This document shows, in pieces, positions 27,286-37,236 of a stretch of 64,000 bases of DNA. This DNA comes from Roseburia intestinalis L1-82 (GTDB taxonomy: Bacteria; Bacillota; Clostridia; Lachnospirales; Lachnospiraceae). Numbering within the stretch: the first letter of the stretch is position 1; each line of letters begins with the position of its first letter. The stretch lies in assembly GCF_900537995.1 (NCBI RefSeq), contig NZ_LR027880.1, positions 759,501-823,500 of the forward strand, read 5' to 3'. Under the pieces are notes generated by a model. That model saw nothing but the letters and a program-made list of their open reading frames with translations, ran no database searches and had not been told where the DNA came from. The position numbers were made by a program, and so were the translations under genes.

Positions 27286-28455
27286 ATGGAGCAGATCAGA
27301 AAATGGATACGGGAAAATGACTGGAAGAGCATGGGGATCATTGCGTATTATGGATACTTTGCGGTCAATGTGCTGGTAAAAGCATTTGGTTATGACAGTA
27401 GTGATCAGATCTACAAATTTTTTATGCTTTCCGGCGTGATCCTTTTGGGAATGAAACTTGTTACAACCAGATATACGCTGCGGGAGATCGTTGTGATCGC
27501 GCTGATGCTAGGTGCAGGTCTTTTCATATGGGTAATGACCAAAAAGGCGACGATACTGTTTTTGTTTTTAACGATCATCGGAATCAAGGATGTGTGTTTC
27601 CGGAAATTGATTGAAATCTCTGTATGGACCAGACTTTTTGTAGCATTTATTATGGTAGCCGGATCCGCTTATGGGTTGTTTGATATTGGTTATAAGACAG
27701 TGCCAAATGCACAGTATGTGGAAGTACCGGTGTACAGTCTTGGTTTTAGTGAACCGAATGCTGCATATATGACAATTTTTCTGCTTCTTATGCTTATGCT
27801 CTATTATTTCTATGAAAAATTAAATATATGGTGGTTTTTCGGAACATGCCTGACAGCGTTTATTTTTTATAAAATAACATTTTGCCGTACCGGGATTATT
27901 GTATTCTTTTTTGCGTGGGGGATAATTCTGTTTGAAAAACTGGTCAAAAATAAAAAAGTGAAGTTTATTTATGCACTGTCTATACCGGTTGGAGCAATTT
28001 TCAGTTTTGTTATGATGATTCTATTTAACAGTGACAATGACATTATGAAGACGATCGACCGCTATGTATCAGGAAGGGTATATATCCTTGGAAAATATTA
28101 TCATGACCAAGGGCTTGCGCTGCTTCCGAGAAACCAGGAGTATTTTTATGCAAGTTATCATGGGCTGATCGATAACGCATATATGTATATTTTACTGTAC
28201 TGCGGATGGATTTTTGCAATCGCATTTTTTGCGGCACTCTGCGTTACGTTAGTCAGACTCTATAAAGCAGGGGGATATAAAGAATTAGTCATGCTTTCCG
28301 TATTTGCATTGTATGGGATCATGGAACAGTTTGTCTTAAATGGTTTTATGAATCCGTTTATTTTGCTTGCAGGTGTATTGCTATATCCGACGATGTTAAA
28401 TGAGATCTCAGATGGAGGAGACAATGGAAAAATATCGAATTCTTCAAATTCATAA
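27286..28455 (+). CDS. Wzy-like polysaccharide polymerase candidate
   Basis: A 389-residue protein with ten to eleven membrane segments and a large outer loop (residues about 255-300) before the last three segments, the usual O-antigen polymerase/ligase topology. YSLGFSEPNAAYMT and CRTGIIVFF resemble the PNxxA and RTG motifs seen in that class. Sequence conservation of Wzy proteins is low, so the call is from topology, motifs and position beside a Wzz-like gene and upstream of a Wzx gene. It abuts the preceding stop with no gap and overlaps the next start. Confidence 0.72.
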   Translation: MEQIRKWIRENDWKSMGIIAYYGYFAVNVLVKAFGYDSSDQIYKFFMLSGVILLGMKLVTTRYTLREIVVIALMLGAGLFIWVMTKKATILFLFLTIIGIKDVCFRKLIEISVWTRLFVAFIMVAGSAYGLFDIGYKTVPNAQYVEVPVYSLGFSEPNAAYMTIFLLLMLMLYYFYEKLNIWWFFGTCLTAFIFYKITFCRTGIIVFFFAWGIILFEKLVKNKKVKFIYALSIPVGAIFSFVMMILFNSDNDIMKTIDRYVSGRVYILGKYYHDQGLALLPRNQEYFYASYHGLIDNAYMYILLYCGWIFAIAFFAALCVTLVRLYKAGGYKELVMLSVFALYGIMEQFVLNGFMNPFILLAGVLLYPTMLNEISDGGDNGKISNSSNS

Positions 28456-29629
28456 TTTTTATCAGATCCCGGGCGGGGAAGACGTCGTGGTGCGCAATGA
28501 GAAAAAGCTGTTAGAGGAGCATGGACATGAAGTCTTTACTTACTATCGCAGTAACAAAGAACTGAACGAGGGGAATAAATTAAAAAAACTTTTTATTCCT
28601 TTTACGGCAGTCTATTCGTTAAAAACCTGCAGGGAAGTAAAAAAGATTATCCGTGAAAATAAAATCGATATCGTGCATGTGCACAATACCCTGATGATGG
28701 TGAGTCCATCTGTATTTTATGCGGCATTTCAGTGTAAGGTGCCGGTGGTCCAGACACTTCATAATTTCCGCATGCTCTGTCCGGCCGGATCATTTTTCCG
28801 CAACAATGTGATCTGTGAGGAATGTGTGAATGGCGGATTAAAATGTGCAATCCGGCACAAATGTTACCGCGGAAGTAAAATACAGACGATGGTAAGCTCT
28901 GCAATCCTCTGGATTCACCGTTTTCTTGGAACCTACTATCGTGTGAATTTTATCTGTCTGACGGAATTTAACAAAAATAAACTGTTAAGCTCCTTAGATC
29001 CGGGCAAAAAGATCGTGGATCCGAAACGTGTTTACATCAAACCAAACTTTACCTTTGCAGATGGAATCGTCCCGGTTAAAAAACAGCCTGAGGAAGAATA
29101 TTATCTGTTCGCTGGAAGAGTGGAGGCATTAAAGGGAATTGACATTGCAGTAAAAGCTTTTGAAAAATTGCCGGATAAGATTCTTTATGTTGCGGGAACA
29201 GGACCGATGATGGATGAGATGCAGGCATACGTCAGCACCCATAATATGAAAAATGTCCGCTTTTTGGGTTACCTGCAGAAAGAGGAGATGACCGAGAAAT
29301 TTTATAATGCAAAGGCAGTCATCATGACTTCCCAGTGTTATGAGGCGTTTGCCATGACGATCGCGGAGGCATATTCCTATGGCGTACCGGTGATCGCAGG
29401 ACGTGTCGGCAATATGGATGGTATGGTGCAGGAAGGTGTGACGGGTGTAAAATTTGAGTATAACTCTATTGAGGATCTTGCCAGAAAAGTCTGTGAGTTT
29501 GAACAGATGGATCTAAACAGATTAAAGGAAAATGCGAGAGAATTTTATCAGCACCGGTTAAGACCGGAAGATAACTATCAGAAACTCATCAGTATCTACC
29601 ACAGCATTTCAGAGGAAAAAGAACAATGA
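28424..29629 (+). CDS. glycosyltransferase family 4
   Basis: The ATG at 28424 follows GGAGGAG and gives 401 residues; it lies inside the end of the polymerase gene (32-base overlap). The N-terminal domain starts ILQIHNFYQIPGGEDVVV. The C-terminal Rossmann domain has FAGRVEALKGID and the nucleotide-sugar-binding ExxE-type motif (CYEAFAMTIAEAYSYGVPVI). This is a retaining GT-B enzyme of the GT4 family. A cysteine-rich stretch near residues 130-150 is common in its relatives. Donor and acceptor sugars are unknown. It overlaps the next gene by four bases (ATGA). Confidence 0.88.
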   Translation: MEKYRILQIHNFYQIPGGEDVVVRNEKKLLEEHGHEVFTYYRSNKELNEGNKLKKLFIPFTAVYSLKTCREVKKIIRENKIDIVHVHNTLMMVSPSVFYAAFQCKVPVVQTLHNFRMLCPAGSFFRNNVICEECVNGGLKCAIRHKCYRGSKIQTMVSSAILWIHRFLGTYYRVNFICLTEFNKNKLLSSLDPGKKIVDPKRVYIKPNFTFADGIVPVKKQPEEEYYLFAGRVEALKGIDIAVKAFEKLPDKILYVAGTGPMMDEMQAYVSTHNMKNVRFLGYLQKEEMTEKFYNAKAVIMTSQCYEAFAMTIAEAYSYGVPVIAGRVGNMDGMVQEGVTGVKFEYNSIEDLARKVCEFEQMDLNRLKENAREFYQHRLRPEDNYQKLISIYHSISEEKEQ

Positions 29630-30741
29630 AAAAAAAGGCAGTATTTATCACGAATATACCATCGCCATACCGGGTGGATTTCTTTTCTTATATGCAGAAA
29701 AACTTTCCGGAATATGAGTTTCATATCATTTTTTCCGGTGCAGGCATGGAAAACCGGAAATGGAGTGTTGAGATGGAGGAGATCGAACATTATCATTTCC
29801 TGAAATCAAAGACGATCATCATCCGCAAACGGTTTGATGACCGATATGTGTTTATCCCGGTAGGTGTGGAAAAGACTTTAAATGAGATCGCGCCGGATGT
29901 GGTCTTTGCCATGGAGTACAACCCGACGATCCTTCGTGCGGTACATTGGTGCCGGAAAAAGAAGATCCCGTTTATCAGCTGGACGGACGGCACTTTAAAT
30001 TCCGAGAAAAATATCGGAAAAGTACAGCGCTTATCGAGAAGCTATATTATAAAAAGAGCGGCGGCATTTATCGCGAGCAGCACTGCATCGCGTGAGGCAC
30101 AGATCGCTTACGGTGCTGATGAAAAGAAATGCTTTATCTCATATCTTACCGTGGATATTCAGAAATATCTGTATGAGAAACCACAGAAAACAACCCAAAA
30201 TGAGGGATTGCAGCTTCTGTATGTGGGAAGCCTGATCCAGCGGAAAGGACTTGATCTGTTACTGCCGGCACTTGCAAAAACACCGCAGAATATAAGGCTC
30301 TGGATCGTTGGAGAGGGGCAGGAAAAAGATCTGCTGCAAAAACAGTGCACAGAACTTAAAATTTCTGACCGTGTGGAATTTTTAGGATACCAGGAAGGGG
30401 AGCCATTGCAGAAATTATACCGCACAGCGGATGCTTTTGTGCTTCCGACCAGGGAGGACTGCTTTGGACTTGTTCTTTTAGAGGCAATGTGTGCATCTCT
30501 TCCAATCATTTCATCAAAATATGCAGATGGTGCAAGAGATCTCGTCTCAGATGGTGAAAACGGCTATATCATTGACCCGGAAGATGTGGATGGTTTTGCG
30601 GAGGCAATCGAAAAGGCTGCAGCCGGTGATATGACATCTGTCATGGGAAAAAAGAGTTACGAAAAGGCACATGAATTTTCTTTTGAACAGGTTTCAAAAG
30701 GTTGTATTGCGGCACTTTCGTATGTATTATCACAGAAATAA
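29626..30741 (+). CDS. glycosyltransferase family 4
   Basis: A 371-residue GT-B enzyme. The N-terminal domain begins AVFITNIPSPYRVDFF; the C-terminal domain has YVGSLIQRKGLDLLL and LPTREDCFGLVLLEAMCASL, the classic GT4 EDCFGxxxxE motif. The start overlaps the previous stop as ATGA, so the two are translationally coupled. It is the last gene before a gap containing a hairpin array, and probably ends a transcription sub-unit. The sugar is unknown. Confidence 0.9.
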   Translation: MKKKAVFITNIPSPYRVDFFSYMQKNFPEYEFHIIFSGAGMENRKWSVEMEEIEHYHFLKSKTIIIRKRFDDRYVFIPVGVEKTLNEIAPDVVFAMEYNPTILRAVHWCRKKKIPFISWTDGTLNSEKNIGKVQRLSRSYIIKRAAAFIASSTASREAQIAYGADEKKCFISYLTVDIQKYLYEKPQKTTQNEGLQLLYVGSLIQRKGLDLLLPALAKTPQNIRLWIVGEGQEKDLLQKQCTELKISDRVEFLGYQEGEPLQKLYRTADAFVLPTREDCFGLVLLEAMCASLPIISSKYADGARDLVSDGENGYIIDPEDVDGFAEAIEKAAAGDMTSVMGKKSYEKAHEFSFEQVSKGCIAALSYVLSQK

Positions 30742-30748
30742 AGGATTA

Positions 30749-30848
30749 GTGCGAAAAATAAGCTCGATAGCTTATTTTTTGCACGGCTATTTGTTTCTAA
30801 ATAAAAACAAATAGCTTTGATGGCAGACGAGAATTTGAGATTCTCGTC
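30749..30848. repeat. array of three perfect hairpins
   Basis: In the 145-base gap between two glycosyltransferase genes, three inverted repeats stand in a row: GTGC...GCTTATTTTTTGCAC (30749-30784), GCTATTTGTTT with AAACAAATAGC (30786-30815), and GACGAGAAT with ATTCTCGTC (30826-30848). Each stem is 9 bp or more. None has a long T run after it, although the first has T residues in its right arm. The gap shows no gene of its own. Confidence 0.6.
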
Positions 30849-30886
30849 GCCTCTTCTCAGCAAGTTGCTCAAAAATGAGGATGAAT

Positions 30887-32041
30887 ATGAAAAAGAAGAT
30901 TTTATTTAACGGACTTGGAAACAGAGGATGGATCGGCGGACTTTATTATATTAAGAACATTATGTTCAGCTGCCTGCAGAACGAAAATATCATGGAACGT
31001 TTTTCGCTGGTGCTTTTGATCGATCCGGAACATGCCGATATTTTTGACTGTTTTAAAGAAAATGTAAATGTAGATATTCGTGTCTATGATGGAAATAATA
31101 AAATAAAACTGGCACTTTATGAGATGCGTCTGATCTGGTTTGGCGGGGTAAAATACTGCTATGCCTTAGAACTCAACAAGATCGGAAAACTCTTTAAAAA
31201 GAAAGGTATCTTCTGGATACCTGACTTTCAGCACAGAACCCTGCCGGAGTTTTTCGGCGCAGAGGAGTTAGCACACAAAGAAAAAAATGATCTTGCCATG
31301 ACAGGAAGCGATAATCCGATGGTTTTAAGCAGCTTCGATGCGGCAAGGGATTTAGAGCGTTTCTATCCGGGACACCGATGCTCGGTTGAGGTGGTACATT
31401 TTGTATCTTACATTGAACCGGAAGTGCGTGCCATTACACCGGAATTAGAGCAGAGTGTCCGTGAAAAATTTGACTTAAAGAGAAACTATATCTATATTCC
31501 GAACCAGTTCTGGCAGCATAAAAATCATATCGTTATGGTAGAAGCAATCGAATGTCTCCTGAAAGAGGGCAGATTATGTGACTATGATTTTGTATTTACC
31601 GGCAATCTGAAAGATTACCGTAACCCGGAATATATCGATAAATTAAGAAAAATTATGGAATCAGACACGGTTTGTGCTAATATAAAACTGTTGGGATTTG
31701 TAGAGCGTACCGAACAGCTTGCAATCATGAAAAACGCACAGTTTATCGTACAGCCGTCACTCTGTGAGGGCTGGGGAACCGTATTAGAGGATGCGAAAGT
31801 ACTTGATAAAGTTGTACTTTTGTCAAACATCCCGGTACATCAGGAACAGCAGAACAAAAAATGTGTTCTCTTTGATCCACACGACCCGAAACAGCTTGCC
31901 GAAACGATCGCGCGCACTGCAGCGCGCGCATCCCTGCCGGAGCATGAAGCCGAATATGCCGGTAACATGGAACAGGGCATCGCAAATATGTACCGCGAGG
32001 CGAGAGAGTACTCGAGGGCACTTGAAAGGGTATTTTTATAG
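30887..32041 (+). CDS. glycosyltransferase (GT-B, GT4-like)
   Basis: The ATG at 30887 is preceded by GAGG six bases upstream; two in-frame ATG codons lie just upstream. The product has 384 residues. The N-terminal half begins KKILFNGLGNRGWIGGLYY. The C-terminal half carries IPNQFWQHKNHIVMVEAI, LLGFVERTEQLAIMKNAQFI and QPSLCEGWGTVLEDAK, the E-x7-E style donor-binding region of GT4-like enzymes. It begins a new group after the hairpin array, and the next gene follows after 11 bases. Specificity is unknown. Confidence 0.82.
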   Translation: MKKKILFNGLGNRGWIGGLYYIKNIMFSCLQNENIMERFSLVLLIDPEHADIFDCFKENVNVDIRVYDGNNKIKLALYEMRLIWFGGVKYCYALELNKIGKLFKKKGIFWIPDFQHRTLPEFFGAEELAHKEKNDLAMTGSDNPMVLSSFDAARDLERFYPGHRCSVEVVHFVSYIEPEVRAITPELEQSVREKFDLKRNYIYIPNQFWQHKNHIVMVEAIECLLKEGRLCDYDFVFTGNLKDYRNPEYIDKLRKIMESDTVCANIKLLGFVERTEQLAIMKNAQFIVQPSLCEGWGTVLEDAKVLDKVVLLSNIPVHQEQQNKKCVLFDPHDPKQLAETIARTAARASLPEHEAEYAGNMEQGIANMYREAREYSRALERVFL

Positions 32042-32052
32042 GAGGTTCGCCC

Positions 32053-32967
32053 ATGAAAAAAATGATCATTACCGGCGTAAACGGTTTTATCGGAAGATGC
32101 GCCATGGAATATTTCAGCAAAGATTACGAGATCACCGGCATCGACTTAGCCGACCGTTACTGTGAGGACGGGGCAGAAATCCACTACTATCAGTGCAACA
32201 TGTCCAAAGACTCACAGGAACTTGCCAACATATTTACCGGAGTGCAGCCGGATGTGATCTTACACTGTGCCGGCAGTGCCAATGTCGGAGCATCCATTGT
32301 AAATCCGATGGCAGACTTAGACGGCAATCTGCACAGTTTATACCAGCTGCTTTTAGCATTGCAGTCATTTGAAAAAAGACCGAAAATCATTTTCTTATCA
32401 AGTGCAGGTGTCTATGGCAATCCAAAGCAGCTTCCGATCACGGAAAAAGATGCATTGGCACCGATCTCACCATATGGCGTGCACAAGCAGATGGGCGAGG
32501 AACTCTGCAGCTATTATAACAGGGTACATGGTTACCATATCCGCTGTGTGCGTATCTTTTCTGCATATGGAAGCGGACTGCGCAAACAGCTTTTGTGGGA
32601 TATTTATCAGAAATACTTAAATACCGGACGGATCGATCTGTTCGGAACCGGAAATGAGACGCGTGATTTTATCCATATTTCCGATATTCTGCGTGCCTTA
32701 GAGTTGATCTTAGGATATCAGGGACCGGAGGAGATCTTTAACGTTGCAAACGGCGAGGAAGTGTCTATCCGGGAACTTGCTGAGATTTATGCCGCACAGC
32801 TTGGAGAAAAAACGGATATCGTGCGGTTTAACGGGGAGACGAAAGTCGGCGATCCACAGAACTGGCGTGCGGATATCTCTCTTTTGAAAAAGATCGGATA
32901 TGAGAAAAAAATGGATCTTACCGAAGGAATCCGCGAATATGTAGGCTGGGTAAAACAGCAGGCATAG
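32053..32967 (+). CDS. NAD-dependent epimerase/dehydratase (extended SDR)
   Basis: A 304-residue extended SDR with AGGAGG nine bases before the ATG. The cofactor loop is TGVNGFIGRCA, the active-site serine region is FLSSAGVYGNP, and the catalytic pair is YGVHKQMGE (Tyr and Lys). RDFIHISDILRAL is typical of sugar epimerases such as those acting on UDP-glucose or GDP/dTDP sugars. It probably prepares a nucleotide sugar for the neighbouring transferases. The substrate cannot be named from sequence alone. Confidence 0.85.
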   Translation: MKKMIITGVNGFIGRCAMEYFSKDYEITGIDLADRYCEDGAEIHYYQCNMSKDSQELANIFTGVQPDVILHCAGSANVGASIVNPMADLDGNLHSLYQLLLALQSFEKRPKIIFLSSAGVYGNPKQLPITEKDALAPISPYGVHKQMGEELCSYYNRVHGYHIRCVRIFSAYGSGLRKQLLWDIYQKYLNTGRIDLFGTGNETRDFIHISDILRALELILGYQGPEEIFNVANGEEVSIRELAEIYAAQLGEKTDIVRFNGETKVGDPQNWRADISLLKKIGYEKKMDLTEGIREYVGWVKQQA

Positions 32968-32982
32968 AAAGGGCGAAAAAGA

Positions 32983-33927
32983 ATGGAAGAGACGAGAAGT
33001 CTGGCTCCGGTAATTTTGTTTACCTACAACCGGCCGGAACATACAAAGCGCACCATCGAGGCACTTGCAGCAAACGAACTTGCAGCAGAAACAGATCTGT
33101 ATGTATTTTCCGATGCGGCAAAAAAAGATGCAGATAAAGGAAAAGTGCAGGAAATCCGTGATTATGTAAAGTCCGTGCAGGGATTCCGTCAGGTGGAACT
33201 GACCGCAAGGGAACAGAACTACGGTCTTGCAAAAAATGTGATCGAGGGCGTGACTGCGATCGTAAATAAATATGGAAAAGTGATCGTTTTAGAGGATGAC
33301 CTTGTCACAAACCGCTATTTTCTTTTGTTTATGAATGACGGATTAGATCGTTACCAGAACGAACAGAAAGTGACCGGAATCACAGGGTTCTCCCATTTCG
33401 GGGATACTTTTTCCTACCCGTGTGAGTCCTATTTTAACACGCTCTCAGGCACAAGCTGGTCGTGGGCGACCTGGAGCGACCGCTGGAAGTATTTCGATGC
33501 GGACTGCGACGACTGGACGGATATGGTTTCCGATAAAAAACTGCGCAAAGCATTTAATTATGACAATACCTATGATTTTTACAAGATCATGAAAATGCAG
33601 AAAACCGATGAAAAGACCAACTCCTGGGCGATCCGCTGGTACTGGACGAATTTCCGGAAACAGGGACTGATCTTATCCCCGACAAAGTCTTTAGTCAGCA
33701 ATGAAGGCTGGGATGGCACCGGGATCCACTGCGGCAATGAAAAGGGACCGGTATTCGACCATAAACTGATGACAGATCACAGGATCACAGAGTTCCCACA
33801 GGAGATCTGTGAAAAACCGGAGCTCCATAAGGCGATGAAAAAAGCACTGATCCATGAGTCACAGCCGAATCTGATCAAACGGATCTACCATGTGGTATTC
33901 CGGAAAAACTATATCGGACAGGCATAG
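32983..33927 (+). CDS. GT-A glycosyltransferase (GNT-I/GT2-like)
   Basis: A 314-residue protein starting APVILFTYNRPEHTKRTIEAL. The sequence VLEDDLVTNRYFL, near residues 103-115, is the EDD metal and nucleotide-sugar-binding motif seen in GNT-I-like and GT2 enzymes. WSWATWSDRW near residue 165 is a conserved acceptor-side motif in bacterial relatives. No membrane segment. It sits 15 bases after the epimerase gene. Donor unknown. Confidence 0.82.
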   Translation: MEETRSLAPVILFTYNRPEHTKRTIEALAANELAAETDLYVFSDAAKKDADKGKVQEIRDYVKSVQGFRQVELTAREQNYGLAKNVIEGVTAIVNKYGKVIVLEDDLVTNRYFLLFMNDGLDRYQNEQKVTGITGFSHFGDTFSYPCESYFNTLSGTSWSWATWSDRWKYFDADCDDWTDMVSDKKLRKAFNYDNTYDFYKIMKMQKTDEKTNSWAIRWYWTNFRKQGLILSPTKSLVSNEGWDGTGIHCGNEKGPVFDHKLMTDHRITEFPQEICEKPELHKAMKKALIHESQPNLIKRIYHVVFRKNYIGQA

Positions 33928-33981
33928 AACATTTGAATGGCAGACAAAACAGGCTGTCTGGAAATGAGGATGAAATAAATT

Positions 33982-34815
33982 ATGAAGATACTTGCAATTT
34001 TTACCTGTTTTAACAGAAAAGAACTGACAAAGCGGGGCATGGCAACACTCTCAGAAAATAGAGACGTCACGTTTGACTATGTGATCTTAGACGACAATAG
34101 TTCTGACGGAACGCGTGAGATGTTAAAGCAGATGCGCGATGACGGCACATATCAGATCGACCTGATCGAGGGAGACGGAAGCAATTTCTGGAATGGCGGC
34201 ATGCACAAGGCGATCGAACACATCAAAAATACGCATATGGATTACGACTACTATATGCTGATGAATGATGATACAAAGTTCTTCCCGGGCATTTTTGATG
34301 AGATGGCACCACATCTGAAAAAGGATGAGGTTACAGTCGGTGCGATCTGTGGCGAAAACGGCGGTTTGAGTTACGGCGGTATCAAATACACCAAAGGGAT
34401 CAAATACAAAAAATTAGGCCCGGATGCGCCGGAGGTAAACTGTGATACCTTCAATGCAAACTGTGCCATCATTCCGCGTGAAATCTTTGAAAAAGTCGGG
34501 ATCGATCCATTTTACCAGCACAGTATCGGTGATTTTGATTACGGGTTACAGATCAGTAAACTTGGATATAAAATTCATATTTATCCAAAGTTTGTCGGCG
34601 AGTGCAATGATAATACACTGCAGAAAACCTGGCAGGATGAGACGCTGCCGCGCATGGAACGGATCCGTCTAAAGGAGAGCCGCAAGGGACTTCCATTCCG
34701 CGACTGGTTCCATTTTTTGCATAAAAACTTCGGACTTGGAACGGCCATTGTGCGTTCCATTACACCGTATATCCGTATTATACTTGGAACAAAGACGAGA
34801 TACTCCGGCGCGTAG
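33982..34815 (+). CDS. glycosyltransferase family 2
   Basis: A 277-residue GT-A enzyme. The N-terminal strand MKILAIFTCFNRKELTKRG leads to DYVILDDNSSDGT, and YYMLMNDDTKFF holds the NDD form of the DxD motif. NANCAIIPREIFEKVG and DFDYGLQISKLGY are the usual downstream acceptor motifs, resembling rhamnosyltransferase-type GT2 enzymes. GAGG lies about 10 bases before the ATG. Given the complete dTDP-rhamnose pathway nearby, rhamnose is a plausible donor, but this is inference. Confidence 0.87.
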   Translation: MKILAIFTCFNRKELTKRGMATLSENRDVTFDYVILDDNSSDGTREMLKQMRDDGTYQIDLIEGDGSNFWNGGMHKAIEHIKNTHMDYDYYMLMNDDTKFFPGIFDEMAPHLKKDEVTVGAICGENGGLSYGGIKYTKGIKYKKLGPDAPEVNCDTFNANCAIIPREIFEKVGIDPFYQHSIGDFDYGLQISKLGYKIHIYPKFVGECNDNTLQKTWQDETLPRMERIRLKESRKGLPFRDWFHFLHKNFGLGTAIVRSITPYIRIILGTKTRYSGA

Positions 34816-34856
34816 AAAGCCGGCATGATCATCGCAATATTTGAATGAGGATTTAT

Positions 34857-35795
34857 ATGGGAACGATCTGTTTTGTGATTTTAAATTATAAGACCTGGCG
34901 TGAGGCGGCCGCATGTGCGGAGTCCATTCTAAAGACGCAGCAGGGGCAGGATATCCGCATTGTTTTAGTGGACAACGGTTCCGGCAATGGCAGTGAGGAG
35001 TCGCTTCGGGAAGAATTTGCCGGGGAAAAAAGAGTGCATGTGATCGCAAGTGAGAAAAACCTTGGATTTGCACGCGGCAACAATCTTGGCATCCGGTATG
35101 CAAGGTCTCATTTTGAACCGGATTTTATCGTGGCGGCAAACAGCGATATTATTTTTGAACAGGAAGATTACTGTGAGAAGCTGCGGGAAATCTATAAGGA
35201 AGAGCGCTTTGATATTTTAGGCGGGGATATTGTGGATGCAAGCCGCACCAGACATTTTAATCCGGTGGCGAGAAACAGGCAGTACACGTTAAATTATATG
35301 CGGAAACAGATCCTGGTTTCCTGGGCGAAATGTAAGATGTTCCAGCTGATCAAACTGTTTCATTTAAAGAAAGCCATTGCAGGCCATTATGGTGTCGTGT
35401 CGGATGAAACGGGGCGCGATGTCAAAGATGGCAGTAAGAATCTTACCACGCGTGAGGAGGACGGAAAGTCCGTATCGGCGGACAGCCGCGTGGACGAGCG
35501 GATGAAGGATGTTCTATTACATGGCTGCTGTCTTGTTTTTTCGAAAGATTTTTTCAAACAGATGGACGGATTTTATGATGGGACATTTCTCTATGCGGAG
35601 GAAGAGATCCTTTATTACCTTGCCGGAAAATACGGCATGACATTACTGTATGCACCGGAGATTGGCTGCATGCACAAGGAGGCAGTGTCCACAAATTTTG
35701 TGATGCAGGATTTTTGTGATGCGAAGATTTTTTATTTCGGGAATATCACGAAATCCTATCGGGCATTTCTGGCACTGATGAAAAAATATGAGTAA
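34857..35795 (+). CDS. glycosyltransferase family 2
   Basis: The ATG at 34857 has GAGG six bases upstream and gives 312 residues; an in-frame ATG at 34845 is less well placed. It starts TICFVILNYKTWREAAACAE, then VLVDNGSGNGSEESL, NLGFARGNNLGIRYA and VAANSDIIF, all of the rhamnosyltransferase-like GT2 subgroup. A linker of about 60 polar residues (185-220, rich in D, K and S) interrupts the domain before LLHGCCLVFSKDFF. It overlaps the flippase gene by eight bases. Confidence 0.86.
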   Translation: MGTICFVILNYKTWREAAACAESILKTQQGQDIRIVLVDNGSGNGSEESLREEFAGEKRVHVIASEKNLGFARGNNLGIRYARSHFEPDFIVAANSDIIFEQEDYCEKLREIYKEERFDILGGDIVDASRTRHFNPVARNRQYTLNYMRKQILVSWAKCKMFQLIKLFHLKKAIAGHYGVVSDETGRDVKDGSKNLTTREEDGKSVSADSRVDERMKDVLLHGCCLVFSKDFFKQMDGFYDGTFLYAEEEILYYLAGKYGMTLLYAPEIGCMHKEAVSTNFVMQDFCDAKIFYFGNITKSYRAFLALMKKYE

Positions 35796-37236
35796 ACATG
35801 ACGGATTATTTCAAAATTCAGTTTACAATGTAATTTATAAACTCCTGGATGCGCTTTTTCCGCTGGTTTCTGCAGCATACCTTGGAAGGGTACTGATGTC
35901 GGATGGAGTCGGAAAAGTTGCATATGCACAGAATATCGCGCAGTATTTTGTACTGGCAGCATCCCTTGGAATCCCCAATTACGGGATCAGGGAGATTGCA
36001 AGAAGGCGTAAGGATGAGGAGCAGACAAAGGAACTTTTTTCGTCTCTCTTTTTTATCAATCTGATCTCCACGCTGATCTGTACGGCACTGTATTATGCAC
36101 TGATCCTGAATCTGCCGTATTTTTCTTCACGTAAGATGATCTCACTTGCGGCAGGACTTCTGATCATATTTAATGCGTTTAATGTAGACTGGTTTTATCA
36201 GGGGCAGGAGGCATTCAAATATATTGCAATCCGCAGTTTTGTTGTAAAAGTGATCTCACTTGCGGCAATCTTTGTGTTTATCCGGAGCAGTGAAGATTAT
36301 GTGCGGTATATGCTTGTGATCGTTTTGACGACAGGGGCAAATTATATTATCAATATGCTGCAGTTAAGAAAGTTTGGTATCCGTCTGACATGCCATGGCA
36401 TAAAGATCCTGCCGCATATGAAACCGATCTTTATCATGCTCGGAACGACAGTCGCGATCGAACTTTATACGATGTTAGACACCACGATGCTTGGACTTTT
36501 GTGTGATGAAAAAAACGTTGGTTATTATACAAATGCGATGAAAGTCGTGAAGATCATCATTACAGTCATTACAGCAATCGGGGGAACATTACTTCCGCAT
36601 TTAAGCCAGTATCATATGGAAGGTGATGATGAATCGTGTGGACGGATCGTAAGCAGGGTATTTGAGATCATGCTGTTTTTGTTCCTGCCATGTTGTGTGG
36701 GGCTGATGCTGACAGCAGATGATCTGATGGTCGTGATGTTTGGCGAAAGTTTTGCACCGGCAGGGGAGACACTCCGGATCGCGGCACTTTTAACGCTCGC
36801 GCTTGGGTTCAGCAATTTATTTGGGACACAGGTGCTTTTAACATTTGGAGAGGAAAAAAAGCTTCTTTTCTGTACGATCGTTGGGGCAGTGTCAAATGTC
36901 TGTCTTAATTTTTCCATGATTCCGCGGTTTGCCCAGAATGGTGCGGCAGCGGCATCGGTCATCAGCGAAGCACTGGTTACTGTCTGCTGTGTATGTTTTT
37001 CCGTGAAACACATTCAGGTAAGATTAAGAAGAGGATATTTGGCAAAAACCGTGATTGCGGTAGCTTTTATGGGGGCACTTACATGGATTGTCATGAGCAT
37101 GGTAAATGGAGAATTTCTGCGGCTTGCAGCAACAGTAGTGACAGGGGTGGTCTCATATTTTGCTTTATGCATTATGCTTCGCAATCCAGTTTGCATGGAG
37201 TATAAGCAGACATTATTAAGGAGAGAAAAACAATGA
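35788..37236 (+). CDS. wzx: Wzx-type oligosaccharide flippase
   Basis: A 482-residue protein with about 14 membrane segments, the size and pattern of the MOP/PST family that flips undecaprenyl-linked repeat units across the membrane. The start SVYNVIYKLLDALFPLVSAAYLGRV and IPNYGIREIARRR match Wzx proteins. The start overlaps the preceding glycosyltransferase by eight bases and the end overlaps the next gene as ATGA. With the Wzy-like polymerase and Wzz-like protein it completes a Wzx/Wzy system. Confidence 0.9.
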   Translation: MSKHDGLFQNSVYNVIYKLLDALFPLVSAAYLGRVLMSDGVGKVAYAQNIAQYFVLAASLGIPNYGIREIARRRKDEEQTKELFSSLFFINLISTLICTALYYALILNLPYFSSRKMISLAAGLLIIFNAFNVDWFYQGQEAFKYIAIRSFVVKVISLAAIFVFIRSSEDYVRYMLVIVLTTGANYIINMLQLRKFGIRLTCHGIKILPHMKPIFIMLGTTVAIELYTMLDTTMLGLLCDEKNVGYYTNAMKVVKIIITVITAIGGTLLPHLSQYHMEGDDESCGRIVSRVFEIMLFLFLPCCVGLMLTADDLMVVMFGESFAPAGETLRIAALLTLALGFSNLFGTQVLLTFGEEKKLLFCTIVGAVSNVCLNFSMIPRFAQNGAAAASVISEALVTVCCVCFSVKHIQVRLRRGYLAKTVIAVAFMGALTWIVMSMVNGEFLRLAATVVTGVVSYFALCIMLRNPVCMEYKQTLLRREKQ

